DNA of 64,000 nt from GCA-2706205 sp964215955 (GCA_964215955.1 CAXPDR010000014.1:186001-250000); one strand, 5' to 3'. Positions 16,995-26,150 are shown, numbered from the stretch's first letter. Made by a program: numbers and translations. Notes: a model not told the origin generated them from the letters alone.

Positions 16995-18047
16995 ATGCTT
17001 AAATCAATATTACTAATTTTATTTCTATTTTCCTCAACAATTATACATGCTAAATATGAGCTAGCTACATTTGCTGGAGGCTGCTTTTGGTGTATGGAAC
17101 CGCCTTTTGAGAAATTAGTAGGAGTAAAAACAGTTATATCTGGTTATGCAGGTGGTATTAAAAAAAATCCTAGTTATAAAGAAGTTGCTAGTGGTAAAAC
17201 AAAACATAGAGAAACCGTTCAAGTTAAATTTGATCCAAACTTAGTAAGTTATGAAAGATTGCTCGAAGTATTTTGGAGTAATATTGATCCAACTGATGCT
17301 CAAGGACAATTTGTAGATAGGGGCTTTCAATATTCTCCGGCCATATATTTTCATAATGAAAAACAACAGAAAACTGCTCTTGCCTCGTTAAAGAAATTAA
17401 AAGAATTAAAAAAATTTCCAAAAAAAATTAAAACACCCATTATTGAATTCTCTACTTTTTTCCCAGCTGAAGAATATCATCAAGATTATTATAAAAAAAA
17501 TACTGTAACGAAATTAAAGTATAAGTACTATAGAAATGCATCAGGTAGAGATGACTTTCTAAATAAATACTGGCAAAAAAATGATGTTTTTTTTACTTCG
17601 GGTAATACATTTAAAAAACCTTCTTTAAAAGTCCTAAAAAAAACATTAAGTGATTTGAGTTTTGAAGTTACTCAAAAAGAGGGAACCGAGAGGCCATTTA
17701 AAAATGAATACTGGAATAATAAAAATGAAGGGATCTATGTGGATATCGTTTCAAAAGAGCCTTTATTTAGTTCAACTCATAAGTATAAGTCAGGTACAGG
17801 TTGGCCTAGTTTTTATCGGCCCATAAAAAGTTATAATATTATTGAAAGACTTGATAATAAACTTTTCAGCGAAAGAATAGAGGTACGATCTAGGTTTGGA
17901 GACTCCCATTTAGGTCATGTTTTTAGGGACGGTCCAGCGCCAACTGGTCTTAGATATTGTATTAACTCTGCAGCATTAGAGTTTATCCCAAAAAATAAGT
18001 TAAAAGAAAAAGGTTATGGAGAGTTTCTTTATTTATTTAATAACTGA
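16995..18047 (+). CDS. msrAB: Exported peptide methionine sulfoxide reductase MsrA-MsrB fusion
   Basis: 350 residues with a signal peptide ending IIHA. Residues about 22-180 are MsrA, with active-site GGCFWCME (C30). Residues about 215-335 are MsrB, with SGTGWPSFYRP, RSRFGDSHLGHVF and catalytic C322 in RYCINSAA. The MsrB part lacks the two CxxC zinc pairs and has Thr where some MsrB have the resolving Cys (GCGW to GTGW). The fusion repairs both S- and R-methionine sulfoxide, here in the periplasm or envelope; the electron donor is not encoded nearby. Ribosome site AAGGAG. It overlaps the convergent DUF1499 gene by 19 nt. Confidence 0.93.
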   Translation: MLKSILLILFLFSSTIIHAKYELATFAGGCFWCMEPPFEKLVGVKTVISGYAGGIKKNPSYKEVASGKTKHRETVQVKFDPNLVSYERLLEVFWSNIDPTDAQGQFVDRGFQYSPAIYFHNEKQQKTALASLKKLKELKKFPKKIKTPIIEFSTFFPAEEYHQDYYKKNTVTKLKYKYYRNASGRDDFLNKYWQKNDVFFTSGNTFKKPSLKVLKKTLSDLSFEVTQKEGTERPFKNEYWNNKNEGIYVDIVSKEPLFSSTHKYKSGTGWPSFYRPIKSYNIIERLDNKLFSERIEVRSRFGDSHLGHVFRDGPAPTGLRYCINSAALEFIPKNKLKEKGYGEFLYLFNN

Positions 18048-18481
18048 ATGAGCTGTTCAATTCTTTTTCGGTTAACTCCTAGATCAGAGTAACCAACTCT
18101 TGAACTTGATCTATAATGGAGTGTATCTTCTAAGTAGAGTATCTCTATATCATCTACAAATTTAAAAAGGCTACTTGTACATGTGTAATGTCTATAGTTC
18201 TGAGATTTTTTTTCAGTTTTACAAGTTTTAAAGAATTCATCAACAAGGCTCAAGTCGAGATTATTAAATTTTTTTGCAGCTATATAATGCTCATCTTCCT
18301 TATCCTGAAAGGAAGAAACACAGTTAGGCTTTTCCCCACAAATACCTAATGTTTCATCTTTTAAGGTAGATTCAAACTTCATATTTTGACTCTTATTACC
18401 TTTGTAAGAAAATGAAGCTAAAATAAAAATAACCCCTAGACCAATAATTTGCATAACTCGTTTCCATATTTTTTTATTCAT
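18029..18481 (-). CDS. DUF1499 family membrane-anchored protein
   Basis: 150 residues with an N-terminal membrane helix (about 9-27) or uncleaved signal. DUF1499 motifs are CGEKPNCVSS near residue 50, FVDDIEILYL and RSSSRVGYSDLGVNRKRIE near the C-terminus. The family's function is unknown. The domain would face the periplasm. No ribosome site is clear before ATG 18481. It is divergent from the TIP30-like gene by 38 bp. Confidence 0.82.
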   Translation of the reverse strand: MNKKIWKRVMQIIGLGVIFILASFSYKGNKSQNMKFESTLKDETLGICGEKPNCVSSFQDKEDEHYIAAKKFNNLDLSLVDEFFKTCKTEKKSQNYRHYTCTSSLFKFVDDIEILYLEDTLHYRSSSRVGYSDLGVNRKRIEQLIQLLNK

Positions 18482-18519
18482 GTTTAAATTCTATAAGAAA
18501 AAGTACAAGAAGACGAATC

Positions 18520-19170
18520 ATGAAAAAGAAAAAGCTTTTAATTTATGGAAGTACCGGCCTAGTTGGTAAATCATTTATAGAAATGGCCAAAGATTGGGAC
18601 TTTTATTCTGAAATTATTATTATTTCAAGAAAGCCGATTATGGGGCTTGGGGATAAATTTACAGTGAAAAATATTAATTTTAATAATTTAGAAGCCGAAC
18701 TCAAAGATATTATGGTTGATGATGTGTTTTGTGCACTAGGGACAACTATAAAGAAGGCTGGTTCAAAGGAAAATTTCAAAAAAGTAGATTTAGACTTGGT
18801 TTTAAGTATAGCTAAAATTCTGCATAGTAGTGAAGCAAAAAGGTTTTTACTCATAAGCTCTCAAGGGGCCAATTCTTCATCAATAAGCTTTTACTTAAAG
18901 ATTAAGGGCTTAATTGAAGATGAAATTTTAAAGCTTAACTTCCAATCTTCTTATTTCTTGAGGCCCTCAATTATTGATGGGGATCGAGAAGAGAGTCGGC
19001 CTTTAGAATATTTGGGTTTATTACTTGGCAGGTTTATTGGGCAGTTAGCTCTTTTTAGTTACTTGAAACCAACTAAGGTAAAATCCATAGTGAATTGCTC
19101 TAAATATTGTTTGGAAAATGAAGAACTTGGCGCACAATACTTAGAACACCATATAATAAAAAACTTTTAA
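18520..19170 (+). CDS. TIP30-like NAD(P)-binding short-chain reductase
   Basis: 216 residues with an N-terminal Rossmann motif YGSTGLVGKS (9-18). The blocks FCALGTTIKKAGS, FKKVDLDLVL and LLISSQGANSSS, and RPSIIDGDREESRP with the following E, are those of the atypical SDR group that includes TIP30/HTATIP2 and bacterial homologues. The dinucleotide is probably NADPH; substrate unknown. The Ser-Ser-Gln-Gly block holds the usual catalytic Ser position, and Y105-type YxxxK is present as YLKIK. No operon partner. Confidence 0.75.
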   Translation: MKKKKLLIYGSTGLVGKSFIEMAKDWDFYSEIIIISRKPIMGLGDKFTVKNINFNNLEAELKDIMVDDVFCALGTTIKKAGSKENFKKVDLDLVLSIAKILHSSEAKRFLLISSQGANSSSISFYLKIKGLIEDEILKLNFQSSYFLRPSIIDGDREESRPLEYLGLLLGRFIGQLALFSYLKPTKVKSIVNCSKYCLENEELGAQYLEHHIIKNF

Positions 19171-19219
19171 TAATCACTAGGTATTCATGCTAATATATTA
19201 TTACTGATTGGGGTAATAA

Positions 19220-20503
19220 TTGAAGATACATTATTTTATAAATGATTTTGAACTTTTGAATCGGACTCGCTTTGTAGTGGGAAAGATCATTCCTGAAGCT
19301 GAAAACATTATCAGTGAGGAGGAAGGTTCTAAAATTGTGGTGGAAGATATTGTTGATGACGCAGTTTTAGTTCTTAATCACTCTCTTGCTGAAGTTAAAG
19401 AATCACTTGAAGCTGCTGGAAAACAATGTCTTCTTATTGTCATAAATGAAATTGTTAATGACTTTGAAGACTTTCCTGTTGAAATTTATATTTCAAAATC
19501 TCGTATTGTTACTTCGATTGCCTCAGTATTTTACGATTTAAAGTTAAAACATAAAAAAGAGTCAGATTATTTTTGTATTGGTATTGAAAATATAACACTA
19601 GAAAAAATGACCCCTTGTGATCTTTATTTAAAAATTAATGATGGGAAATTTTTTAAAGTGGTTAACCACGGTGATGTCTTTGATCAAGAAGTTTATGATC
19701 GCTATAGCAAAAAAGCTAATGAGCTATGGGTTACCAGGATGGATTTTTATAACCATGCATCATTTCTCTACGGACAAACAGATCTTGAAGCCGAAGCAAA
19801 TATTTCTTTTAGTGTTGAAAAAACTGATCATTTAGCTCTTATTCATGATATGGCCAAATCTTGTGGAATTAGTGAGAAAACTTTAAACTCAGTTGAAAAT
19901 TGTATTGGAACTATTAAAGAACATCCCGATAAAAAAATTAGAAATTTATTAGATAAATTTAATGAAATGAAAGGAAGTTTTCTTTACTCCCATAGCTATT
20001 TCACTTCTTTAATTGCAATCGAAGTTGCTTCAGCCCAAAAGTGGTTTAAACATCAACATATGGATAAGCTTGTTATGGCTTCCCTTATGCATGATATGGG
20101 GTATAAGGATAAGGATAACGCGTTATGTGAGGGGCTTCCTCTTTCAAAAATTAAGCTTTTAGACCCTTTAAAGCAGGATGATATTATCGGGCATGTGGAT
20201 AGAGTGTTAGAGCTTTTGGAGGATTGTCCTCAAGTTGACTCCGATGTTATTAATATGATTAAACGACATCATGGTGGAAGAGGTGAAGAATCCTATCCAC
20301 AAAAAAGTTTTGCAACAGAATTAGACCTTCTTAGTGGTATTTTTTTACTTAGTCATGCGTTTACTACCAGCTTTTTTAAGGTGGCCTTCGATATTAAAAA
20401 GTTAGATCATGTATTGGCCTATATCGAAATGATCTATAATAAAGGAAATCTTAAAAAGATTTTTCCTGAATTTAAAAATACTCTTAAAGAAAAAATCATT
20501 TAA
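19220..20503 (+). CDS. HD-GYP-like phosphodiesterase with degenerate receiver-like N-terminus
   Basis: 427 residues from a TTG start with GGGG upstream. The C-terminal half has HD-domain histidines in order: H258 (YSHSYFTSLIA), H291-D292 in LMHDMGYKD, H325 in GHVDRVLELL and H350-H351 in RHHGGRGEESYP. The last block resembles the HD-GYP signature HHE...GYP, but reads ESYP. HD-GYP proteins hydrolyse cyclic di-GMP; with GYP altered, activity or specificity is uncertain. Residues 1-110 could be a receiver-like fold without the phosphorylation Asp. Residues 118-180 (PCDLYLKINDGKFFKVV) form a domain often seen ahead of HD domains in this group. Soluble. Confidence 0.75.
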   Translation: MKIHYFINDFELLNRTRFVVGKIIPEAENIISEEEGSKIVVEDIVDDAVLVLNHSLAEVKESLEAAGKQCLLIVINEIVNDFEDFPVEIYISKSRIVTSIASVFYDLKLKHKKESDYFCIGIENITLEKMTPCDLYLKINDGKFFKVVNHGDVFDQEVYDRYSKKANELWVTRMDFYNHASFLYGQTDLEAEANISFSVEKTDHLALIHDMAKSCGISEKTLNSVENCIGTIKEHPDKKIRNLLDKFNEMKGSFLYSHSYFTSLIAIEVASAQKWFKHQHMDKLVMASLMHDMGYKDKDNALCEGLPLSKIKLLDPLKQDDIIGHVDRVLELLEDCPQVDSDVINMIKRHHGGRGEESYPQKSFATELDLLSGIFLLSHAFTTSFFKVAFDIKKLDHVLAYIEMIYNKGNLKKIFPEFKNTLKEKII

Positions 20504-20522
20504 TTATTCAATCCTCACCTTA

Positions 20523-20551
20523 TTGACACTTTGTAAGGTCTTTATTAAATT
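20523..20551 (+). promoter_or_regulatory. Sigma70-type promoter of the porin operon
   Basis: Perfect -35 TTGACA (20523-20528), 17-nt spacer and -10 TAAATT (20546-20551). It lies 28 bases ahead of the porin start, which has a perfect AGGAGG (20569-20574), so high expression is expected. Confidence 0.7.
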
Positions 20552-20569
20552 TGTTTGGTATATCAAACA
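20552..20569 (+). promoter_or_regulatory. Palindrome between -10 box and ribosome site
   Basis: TGTTTGG (20552-20558) and TCAAACA (20563-20569) form a 7-bp dyad (one G-U pair as RNA) around TATA. It touches the -10 on the left and the AGGAGG on the right. It may be a repressor operator or a 5' hairpin limiting ribosome access. Confidence 0.4.
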
Positions 20570-20578
20570 GGAGGAAAT

Positions 20579-21730
20579 ATGTTAAAAGTAGTTATTGCTG
20601 CAGTGGTTCTTTTGGGAAGCCTTCAACTACATGCACAAACAAACAAGGAATTAGAAAACAAAATCAATATGCTGGCAGAGCAAATTGAAGAAATGAAAAA
20701 GGGTGAGTCATCTTCAAATATAAAATTTGGTGGTTACGGTGAAATCACTTATGAAAAAACTGAAGAAGGTGAAAAAGATACTGAGGGTGGAGAGCCTGAG
20801 TTTGATAACAAAAGGTTTATCCTTTATGTTGGTTATGATTTTTCTCCAAAATGGAAATTAGTATCAGAAATCGAAGTTGAACATGCAGATAAAATCTATA
20901 TGGAGCAAGCTTATTTAGAATTCATGCAAAATGAAAACCTATATTACAGAGTAGGAACCCTTTTAATCCCAATGGGGCATCTAAACCTTTGGCACGAGCC
21001 AACAACATTTTTAGGTACACAAAGAACTCAAGTGGAGACAAGAATTTTGCCAAGTACTTGGAGAGAAAATGGAGCAGGGATTTATGGTAAGGCGACTAAT
21101 TTAGAATATTACCTTTATTATGTGACAGGACTTAAGGCAGCAAACACTGATAAATCAAGTCCAATTGGTGCAAGTGGGATTAGAAATGGTAGACAAAAAG
21201 CTTCTAAAGCTAATGCTCACAAAGGTGCATTTGTAGCAAGAGTTGATTATAAGCCAATGGCAAATATTGAAGTTGGTGCTTCAGTTTATTCAGGAAAATT
21301 AAATAATACGACTTCTGATGTTGCTCATAATGTTTATGATATTCATTATAAAGGTACATTTGGAGCCCTTCACACAAGAGCTCTTTGGACAGAATTAACT
21401 CTATCAAATACTGAAGACTTAAACGCAGAACTATCAACAGATGTAGCAGAGAAGATGAATGGTTACTATGTAGAACTTGGTTATGATGTTCTTCACGGTA
21501 AATCGGAATGGAACCTTATCCCATTTGTGAGATACGAAGCATTAAATACACATGCCGAAGTTGCTGATGGAACTACTGAAGATGAATCTCAAGAACAAGT
21601 TCATCAAACATTTGGTATCGTAGCAAAGCCAATGGCGACAATAAGTTTAAAAGTTGATTATACTAAAACAACGAATGAAGCTGAAACAGGAACAGATTCT
21701 TGGAGTCTAGGAGCTGGTTGGAATTTTTAA
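20579..21730 (+). CDS. Outer-membrane porin with N-terminal coiled coil
   Basis: 383 residues from ATG 20579. Signal peptide ends LHA. Residues about 20-45 (NKELENKINMLAEQIEEMKK) form a short coiled coil, as in porins that trimerise or bind peptidoglycan. The remainder is a beta-barrel beginning IKFGGYGEITYE and ending SLGAGWNF with a terminal Phe. EVEHADKIYMEQAYLEF and YRVGTLLIPMGHLN resemble the phosphate-selective porin O/P family. It is the first gene of an operon with an FMN-binding protein and a cytochrome-b-like protein, so it may admit the substrate of that redox module. The substrate is not known. Confidence 0.8.
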   Translation: MLKVVIAAVVLLGSLQLHAQTNKELENKINMLAEQIEEMKKGESSSNIKFGGYGEITYEKTEEGEKDTEGGEPEFDNKRFILYVGYDFSPKWKLVSEIEVEHADKIYMEQAYLEFMQNENLYYRVGTLLIPMGHLNLWHEPTTFLGTQRTQVETRILPSTWRENGAGIYGKATNLEYYLYYVTGLKAANTDKSSPIGASGIRNGRQKASKANAHKGAFVARVDYKPMANIEVGASVYSGKLNNTTSDVAHNVYDIHYKGTFGALHTRALWTELTLSNTEDLNAELSTDVAEKMNGYYVELGYDVLHGKSEWNLIPFVRYEALNTHAEVADGTTEDESQEQVHQTFGIVAKPMATISLKVDYTKTTNEAETGTDSWSLGAGWNF

Positions 21731-22224
21731 TGAATAGAGTCATTATACTTTTTTTCACATTCTTTATAACTCAAGCGAGAGGGGAAAATATCTCTTCTCG
21801 CTTTGAGGTATTCAAAGATAAAAATTGTATTGTAACTAAAAACTATCAAATGCTAAGTAAGGATGAAGTTTCACAATTAGAGTCCAAACTTAATAGTAAA
21901 ATTTCTTTTAGAACAATTAGAAAGCTTGATGTGAATTGTGGAAATCAAAAGTCAAATGCGTTTATTTTAAGTGATAAGATAAGAACTCACTTTCAAGCCT
22001 TACTCATTTGGATTAATAAGGATAAGGTTAAAAACATTTCGCTGTTAGAGTTTGATGAACCTGAGAGATATAAACCTCCATTTAAATGGCTCCAGAATAT
22101 ATTGGGAATGGGCAAGAAAGAGCTGCATAAAGTGGATGCACTCAGTGGAGCAACTCTTACAAGACATTCTACTTTAAAATTAATTAATCAAGCGCTATAC
22201 TTTTCAGGAAATGAAAAAATCTGA
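21730..22224 (+). CDS. Exported FMN-binding domain protein
   Basis: 164 residues from the ATG overlapping the porin stop (TAATG). Signal peptide about 1-18. The motif DALSGATLT (136-144) matches the D-x-x-S-G-A-T-x-T signature at which ApbE attaches FMN covalently, most likely at T144. FMN_bind proteins are periplasmic electron carriers in NqrC, RnfG, NosR and flavin reductases. ALLIWINKDKVKNISLLEF is the usual strand before the motif. It overlaps the downstream membrane gene by 14 nt, so the two products are made together and probably exchange electrons. No ApbE gene is in the window. Confidence 0.8.
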   Translation: MNRVIILFFTFFITQARGENISSRFEVFKDKNCIVTKNYQMLSKDEVSQLESKLNSKISFRTIRKLDVNCGNQKSNAFILSDKIRTHFQALLIWINKDKVKNISLLEFDEPERYKPPFKWLQNILGMGKKELHKVDALSGATLTRHSTLKLINQALYFSGNEKI

Positions 22225-22645
22225 AAAAAAATTGACCCTCTTTTCTATTTTAGGGATTTCTCTTACAGGAATTCTTATCTTCATTTTTGATGAATTTTTT
22301 AAAATTGAAACGGATTATGGGCTAAGATCTCATTACCTTTTGGATGAATTTAAACTCATTCACAACCTTTTTAATTTTCTTTTTGTTTTTACAGTAGGAG
22401 TTATTTTTAATTCCCATATTTTGTTAGGTCTAAAGAAGATTAAGAAAGATCGTTTTTATACCGGTTTCATTATGTCGGGTTTGACTGTGATTTTAATTAT
22501 TTCTGGAGTCAGTCTCTTATATTTAAGTTCAGAAGCCTTAAAAGAATATGGAGAGTTGATTCATCTTGGCTCAGGAATCCTTTTTATCTTGAGTTTTGTA
22601 GTCCACTTTGTGTCTTTTCGAAAAAAAAATTACAATAAAGAATAA
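22211..22645 (+). CDS. Four-helix membrane protein, probable diheme cytochrome b
   Basis: 144 residues with four hydrophobic helices (about 8-30, 50-70, 83-106, 117-137). H51 and H69 flank helix 2, and H118 and H132 lie on helix 4, so two His pairs could bind two b hemes across the membrane, as in DUF4405- or YedZ-like proteins. I infer that it takes electrons from the quinol pool or cytoplasm and hands them to the FMN protein encoded just before it. The name is a structural guess; a heme-free scaffold is possible. Confidence 0.6.
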   Translation: MKKSEKKLTLFSILGISLTGILIFIFDEFFKIETDYGLRSHYLLDEFKLIHNLFNFLFVFTVGVIFNSHILLGLKKIKKDRFYTGFIMSGLTVILIISGVSLLYLSSEALKEYGELIHLGSGILFILSFVVHFVSFRKKNYNKE

Positions 22646-22695
22646 TTGTTCAATTAATTTTAATTAATATTCTTGAAGATTCGATAAGTTAACTG

Positions 22696-24582
22696 ATGTT
22701 TGTTTTTAGAATATTGATATTTAAAACTCTTTTGTTAAGTTCATTTAATATGAGCGCTGGAGTTTTAGATTTCTTTAAATCCAATTATAAAGCTTTAGAT
22801 TATAAGTATAGTTCTCAAGAGGAATATGAATTTGATGCTTGCCAAAAATTTAATGCTGATGAAAGTAATTCTTATTACCTCACCTGTCACGATGGAGAAT
22901 TAGTTAAAGAAAGTGACTTTAATCAGTTACTTTATGATATGAGGGCCATTGAGCATGATGTTGTAGAAAATTCTTTACTTAAAGATCTTCAAAAAGAAGT
23001 ATTAGCCGAGTTAAAAAAAAATAGAGAAGCCCTAAGTCAGCAACATTTTTGTATAAAAAAAATAAAAGAAAATAAAGAATTAACTGAAGGCTGTAAGGCC
23101 CTTAAAGAAGTCATTTATAACAAAGTTACTGTTGAAACACCAAAGTTAAGACTGCTTATGGCCCAAAAGGAGTTTCCTGGAAAAGTTTATAGTTCTGAAA
23201 AGCCTAGAAGATTTAAAACTGAAAATTTCCAGCATGACGTTACAAAAATAAACGCCCCGGATCTTACCACTTCTGAGATAGAGTTTTTAGAGAATTCTAC
23301 CAACGTTTTGGAAGAAGCTTTTACTCAAGATGTTTTGGCCCATAATTTTACAACAAAACTTAAAGGAAAGGGTAGCTTTTTAGAAACTTCCTTAACTTGT
23401 GGACCAAAAGATAATTCAGAAAAATGTAAACTTCAGGAGCAGAGGTTTTCTACAATTCCAGACAGTAAAAAATGTATTCTTAAGGCTGCCGAAAATAGCT
23501 ATAAAATAAAAAAGACTATGGATTGTCAGTATTTAAAATTACAAGTTAGCACTATTGTTAATCATAAATTTAAAAATCAAAATGCAGTCTATAAAGAAGA
23601 GTATGAGAACAAAATCTTGAAAGATCCATTATTAGCTTCCATTGAATTAACAGGGGAGGAAAGTAATAATGAAATCTTTTTAAGTATTGATAAAACCTTT
23701 CAAAAGCTACTAGATAGTACTGATAAGGCAATTAATAGGATTGAAGGACTTAGTGGTGAGGATAGGGTTGAGCTTCTAGGTTTTAATGTGGCCGTTGAGA
23801 AGTTTTTAAAAGATCGTGGACCGACGCAAGTTCTTTGTGATGTCTCAACAGAATTAAAATCAGACCGGGATTTTGATGAAATGAAAGTGGATTTGTATAT
23901 TGGTGCAGCTGCTATGATTGGAGGAGGCGTGTGTATCTTTTCTGGCGGGCTTGGTTGTGCTGTGGGGTTTGGTCTTGGTGTTGGACTTGAAGGAGTCGCA
24001 ATTGGAATTTCAAATAGCAAATTTTCAAAGGCACAAACTGAGTATCTTGCTGGTATTACAGATGCGAATACTATTGGTGAGCGTGAGTTTGAGCGAGATT
24101 TAGGTATGTATTTAGCTCCTCTTGCACTGGTGGGTGGTCCTGGACGGTTAGTTATTGATGAAGCAACACAAACTCTTAAATCAACTGGGAGAAGAATTAA
24201 CCCACTACTTAAAAAAGAAAAGGAATTTACCAAAAAAGAAATTTCTTCTGATCGACGAAATGGTTCGGCAAGAGAAGGTGGATATAAATCCAGAAGATCT
24301 GATCTGGAATATAGAGAACAATTTCAAGGGGTCATTGATGAAGCTGGTGGTAAAGATGAGATTTCTAAAACCTTTAAAAAGTATTACCCAAATAATAGAA
24401 GAAACCTTGAACATAAAGATCAAATTTATCTTGCAGCACTGGCGAAAAAAATTGAAGACTCTCTGTTGAGAGAAATGAGAATTAGAAACCCCGAGATGAG
24501 TGAAGAGGAAATAATAAAAAGAGTCCATAAAAAAACATTTAAAGTTATAGATGATGTAGCTCAAACTTGTACAAAGAAATAG
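22696..24582 (+). CDS. Large exported protein with glycine-rich hydrophobic segment
   Basis: 628 residues. Signal peptide about 1-21 (FNMSA). Residues about 25-395 are charged, mostly helical and contain several Cys. Residues about 398-436 (IGAAAMIGGGVCIFSGG, then GLGCAVGFGLGVG) are a Gly/Ala-rich hydrophobic stretch able to enter a membrane. After it comes a strongly basic region (KSTGRRINPLLKKEK) and a helical C-terminus ending in Cys-Thr-Lys-Lys. The layout of exported N-domain, hydrophobic hairpin and basic C-domain resembles some secreted toxins or effectors, but I recognise no catalytic motif. It is followed after 2 nt by another exported unknown, so the pair is co-expressed. Confidence 0.7.
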   Translation: MFVFRILIFKTLLLSSFNMSAGVLDFFKSNYKALDYKYSSQEEYEFDACQKFNADESNSYYLTCHDGELVKESDFNQLLYDMRAIEHDVVENSLLKDLQKEVLAELKKNREALSQQHFCIKKIKENKELTEGCKALKEVIYNKVTVETPKLRLLMAQKEFPGKVYSSEKPRRFKTENFQHDVTKINAPDLTTSEIEFLENSTNVLEEAFTQDVLAHNFTTKLKGKGSFLETSLTCGPKDNSEKCKLQEQRFSTIPDSKKCILKAAENSYKIKKTMDCQYLKLQVSTIVNHKFKNQNAVYKEEYENKILKDPLLASIELTGEESNNEIFLSIDKTFQKLLDSTDKAINRIEGLSGEDRVELLGFNVAVEKFLKDRGPTQVLCDVSTELKSDRDFDEMKVDLYIGAAAMIGGGVCIFSGGLGCAVGFGLGVGLEGVAIGISNSKFSKAQTEYLAGITDANTIGEREFERDLGMYLAPLALVGGPGRLVIDEATQTLKSTGRRINPLLKKEKEFTKKEISSDRRNGSAREGGYKSRRSDLEYREQFQGVIDEAGGKDEISKTFKKYYPNNRRNLEHKDQIYLAALAKKIEDSLLREMRIRNPEMSEEEIIKRVHKKTFKVIDDVAQTCTKK

Positions 24583-24584
24583 TT

Positions 24585-26075
24585 ATGAAAGTTTTATTAG
24601 TTTTAATTTTTATCAGTTTAAACACATATGGATCCTGTGACTTTAAGGATATTACTGGGAAAGACAAAGATCAGGTTACAGCTAGGCAAGATCTTATGAG
24701 GGCTGATTCTGATACTGAAGGTGTTCGTCTGGCCTGGAATGGTATGAAGGATATGAATAAGTTATATAAAATAGGAACGGTTGATGCCGTTGTTCAAAAG
24801 TACGAACAAAGTCTTTGCGATGGAATGGTAGATGAAGAGTTTAAACAAAAATATCCAAAAGCTAAGGTGAAAATTCAAAAAACCGACTTTAAAGGATATT
24901 TAATTACATGCGAAGGAGAGTGTGACGGAGTGGACTTAGAAAAGCCATTTAGGAGTGGTAAGATTCAAAATCCAAAATTTCCTGTAACTGATGAAGTTCC
25001 TGAGCCCAAAACTTTCCACCTTAGTACTGCTCCTGGAAATAATTATGTCAATGCATCTGTTAATGATAGAGTGGCCAATATCTTTAATGATTTTGATCCT
25101 AGAGGTGATCAAGATGTAGGAGACTTTTTAGATAAAAAGATGCGTGAAAATATTCTTAATGCGACCGGAGCATCTGATATGGAATCAGCAGCTAAACTTC
25201 TTGCATCACCAGAGTTTCAATATACGCTTGAAGGGTTTATAGAGAAAATTAGAGCAGGGGGAGATCCAAAAGAAATTCCTAAGAAATATTTGGACTTAAT
25301 AAATACAATGGATGCCTATGAGATTCCTTTTGAAGCTTCTAATAATTTTGAAAAAGAATTAGAAGATGCTTTGAAGACAGATAAAGACGGGATTTCTAAT
25401 ATAAAAATAAAAGATGCAAAAGGTCCTTTTACAATTGCGAGAGCTCAAGGGGGAGATGATATGACCCTTGTTGTAAAAGATAAAAATGGGCAAATTGTAA
25501 AGATTGTTGGAGCTGACGCTAGAGGGCTTGGACTAATGAATATGACCACAAGGCTAAAAGAGTTTGTTGCTAATGTTCAAAGAGGCGAAAATACAAACAC
25601 ATTTCAAGACCTTTTAAGGATTTCTGGAAATGCTATATCTGAAGCAGATAAAAGTATGTTTGGTTCCATGGATATGTATGTTGATGTTCTTGAGTACAAT
25701 CTAAATCACTCTGGGCTTACTGATATTGATCAAATTGTTAGAGAGGCGCATGATGATTACCTCTTACTAGGTACAGGTACTGATCAGGAGATAGAAAATA
25801 ACCCGACACTGAAAGCTTTGAAAGAGAAAGTGGGTGATGTTCGTTTTAATGATATTAAAAATAGACTTATGCATATGCGGGCCGGCGCCATGAATGAGTG
25901 TAATGCGAGTACTAAAACTGTTAAAGATAGAATAACTACTATTCACAATACTCTTAAGGCCATGGAGAAAGCTGGGTTTAACGGTCATTTTGGCGATAGC
26001 TGTATAGGTATCGAATATTGGGCCAGATCACTTGGTGCAAAGAGATTACGGCATTTAAGCTCAGATGAAAAATAA
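24585..26075 (+). CDS. Exported protein of unknown function
   Basis: 496 residues from ATG 24585, 2 nt after the previous stop. Signal peptide about 1-18 (NTYGS before Cys); the Cys at 19 does not follow a proper lipobox, so secretion rather than lipidation is preferred. The mature part is acidic and helical with few Cys. Segments such as ADARGLGLMNMTTRLKEFV, SMDMYVDVLEYNLNH and MRAGAMNECNAS may form one folded domain in the C-terminal half. No family recognised. Close coupling with the 22696 gene suggests a two-part exported system; the next gene is an S8 protease after an 80-bp gap. Confidence 0.7.
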   Translation: MKVLLVLIFISLNTYGSCDFKDITGKDKDQVTARQDLMRADSDTEGVRLAWNGMKDMNKLYKIGTVDAVVQKYEQSLCDGMVDEEFKQKYPKAKVKIQKTDFKGYLITCEGECDGVDLEKPFRSGKIQNPKFPVTDEVPEPKTFHLSTAPGNNYVNASVNDRVANIFNDFDPRGDQDVGDFLDKKMRENILNATGASDMESAAKLLASPEFQYTLEGFIEKIRAGGDPKEIPKKYLDLINTMDAYEIPFEASNNFEKELEDALKTDKDGISNIKIKDAKGPFTIARAQGGDDMTLVVKDKNGQIVKIVGADARGLGLMNMTTRLKEFVANVQRGENTNTFQDLLRISGNAISEADKSMFGSMDMYVDVLEYNLNHSGLTDIDQIVREAHDDYLLLGTGTDQEIENNPTLKALKEKVGDVRFNDIKNRLMHMRAGAMNECNASTKTVKDRITTIHNTLKAMEKAGFNGHFGDSCIGIEYWARSLGAKRLRHLSSDEK

Positions 26076-26103
26076 GCTCAAGTCTAAAAAAATTTCAAAA
26101 CTC

Positions 26104-26150
26104 TTGCTAAAAATTTAGAAAATGCTATGGTGCCCCATAACACAATGGGG
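26104..26150 (+). promoter_or_regulatory. Promoter and ribosome-site hairpin of the S8 protease gene
   Basis: TTGCTA (26104-26109), 16-nt spacer and TATGGT (26126-26131) preceded by TG (extended -10) form a plausible promoter. The transcript would begin with a perfect 6-bp hairpin, CCCCAT (26133-26138) and ATGGGG (26145-26150). Its right arm is the only ribosome site (GGGGA) for ATG 26156, so the site would be masked when folded. Confidence 0.45.

Noticed and set aside
23700..24564. Long open frames on other frames within the 22696 gene
   Set aside because: No ribosome sites or family features; the plus-strand frame has a signal peptide and continuous coding character.
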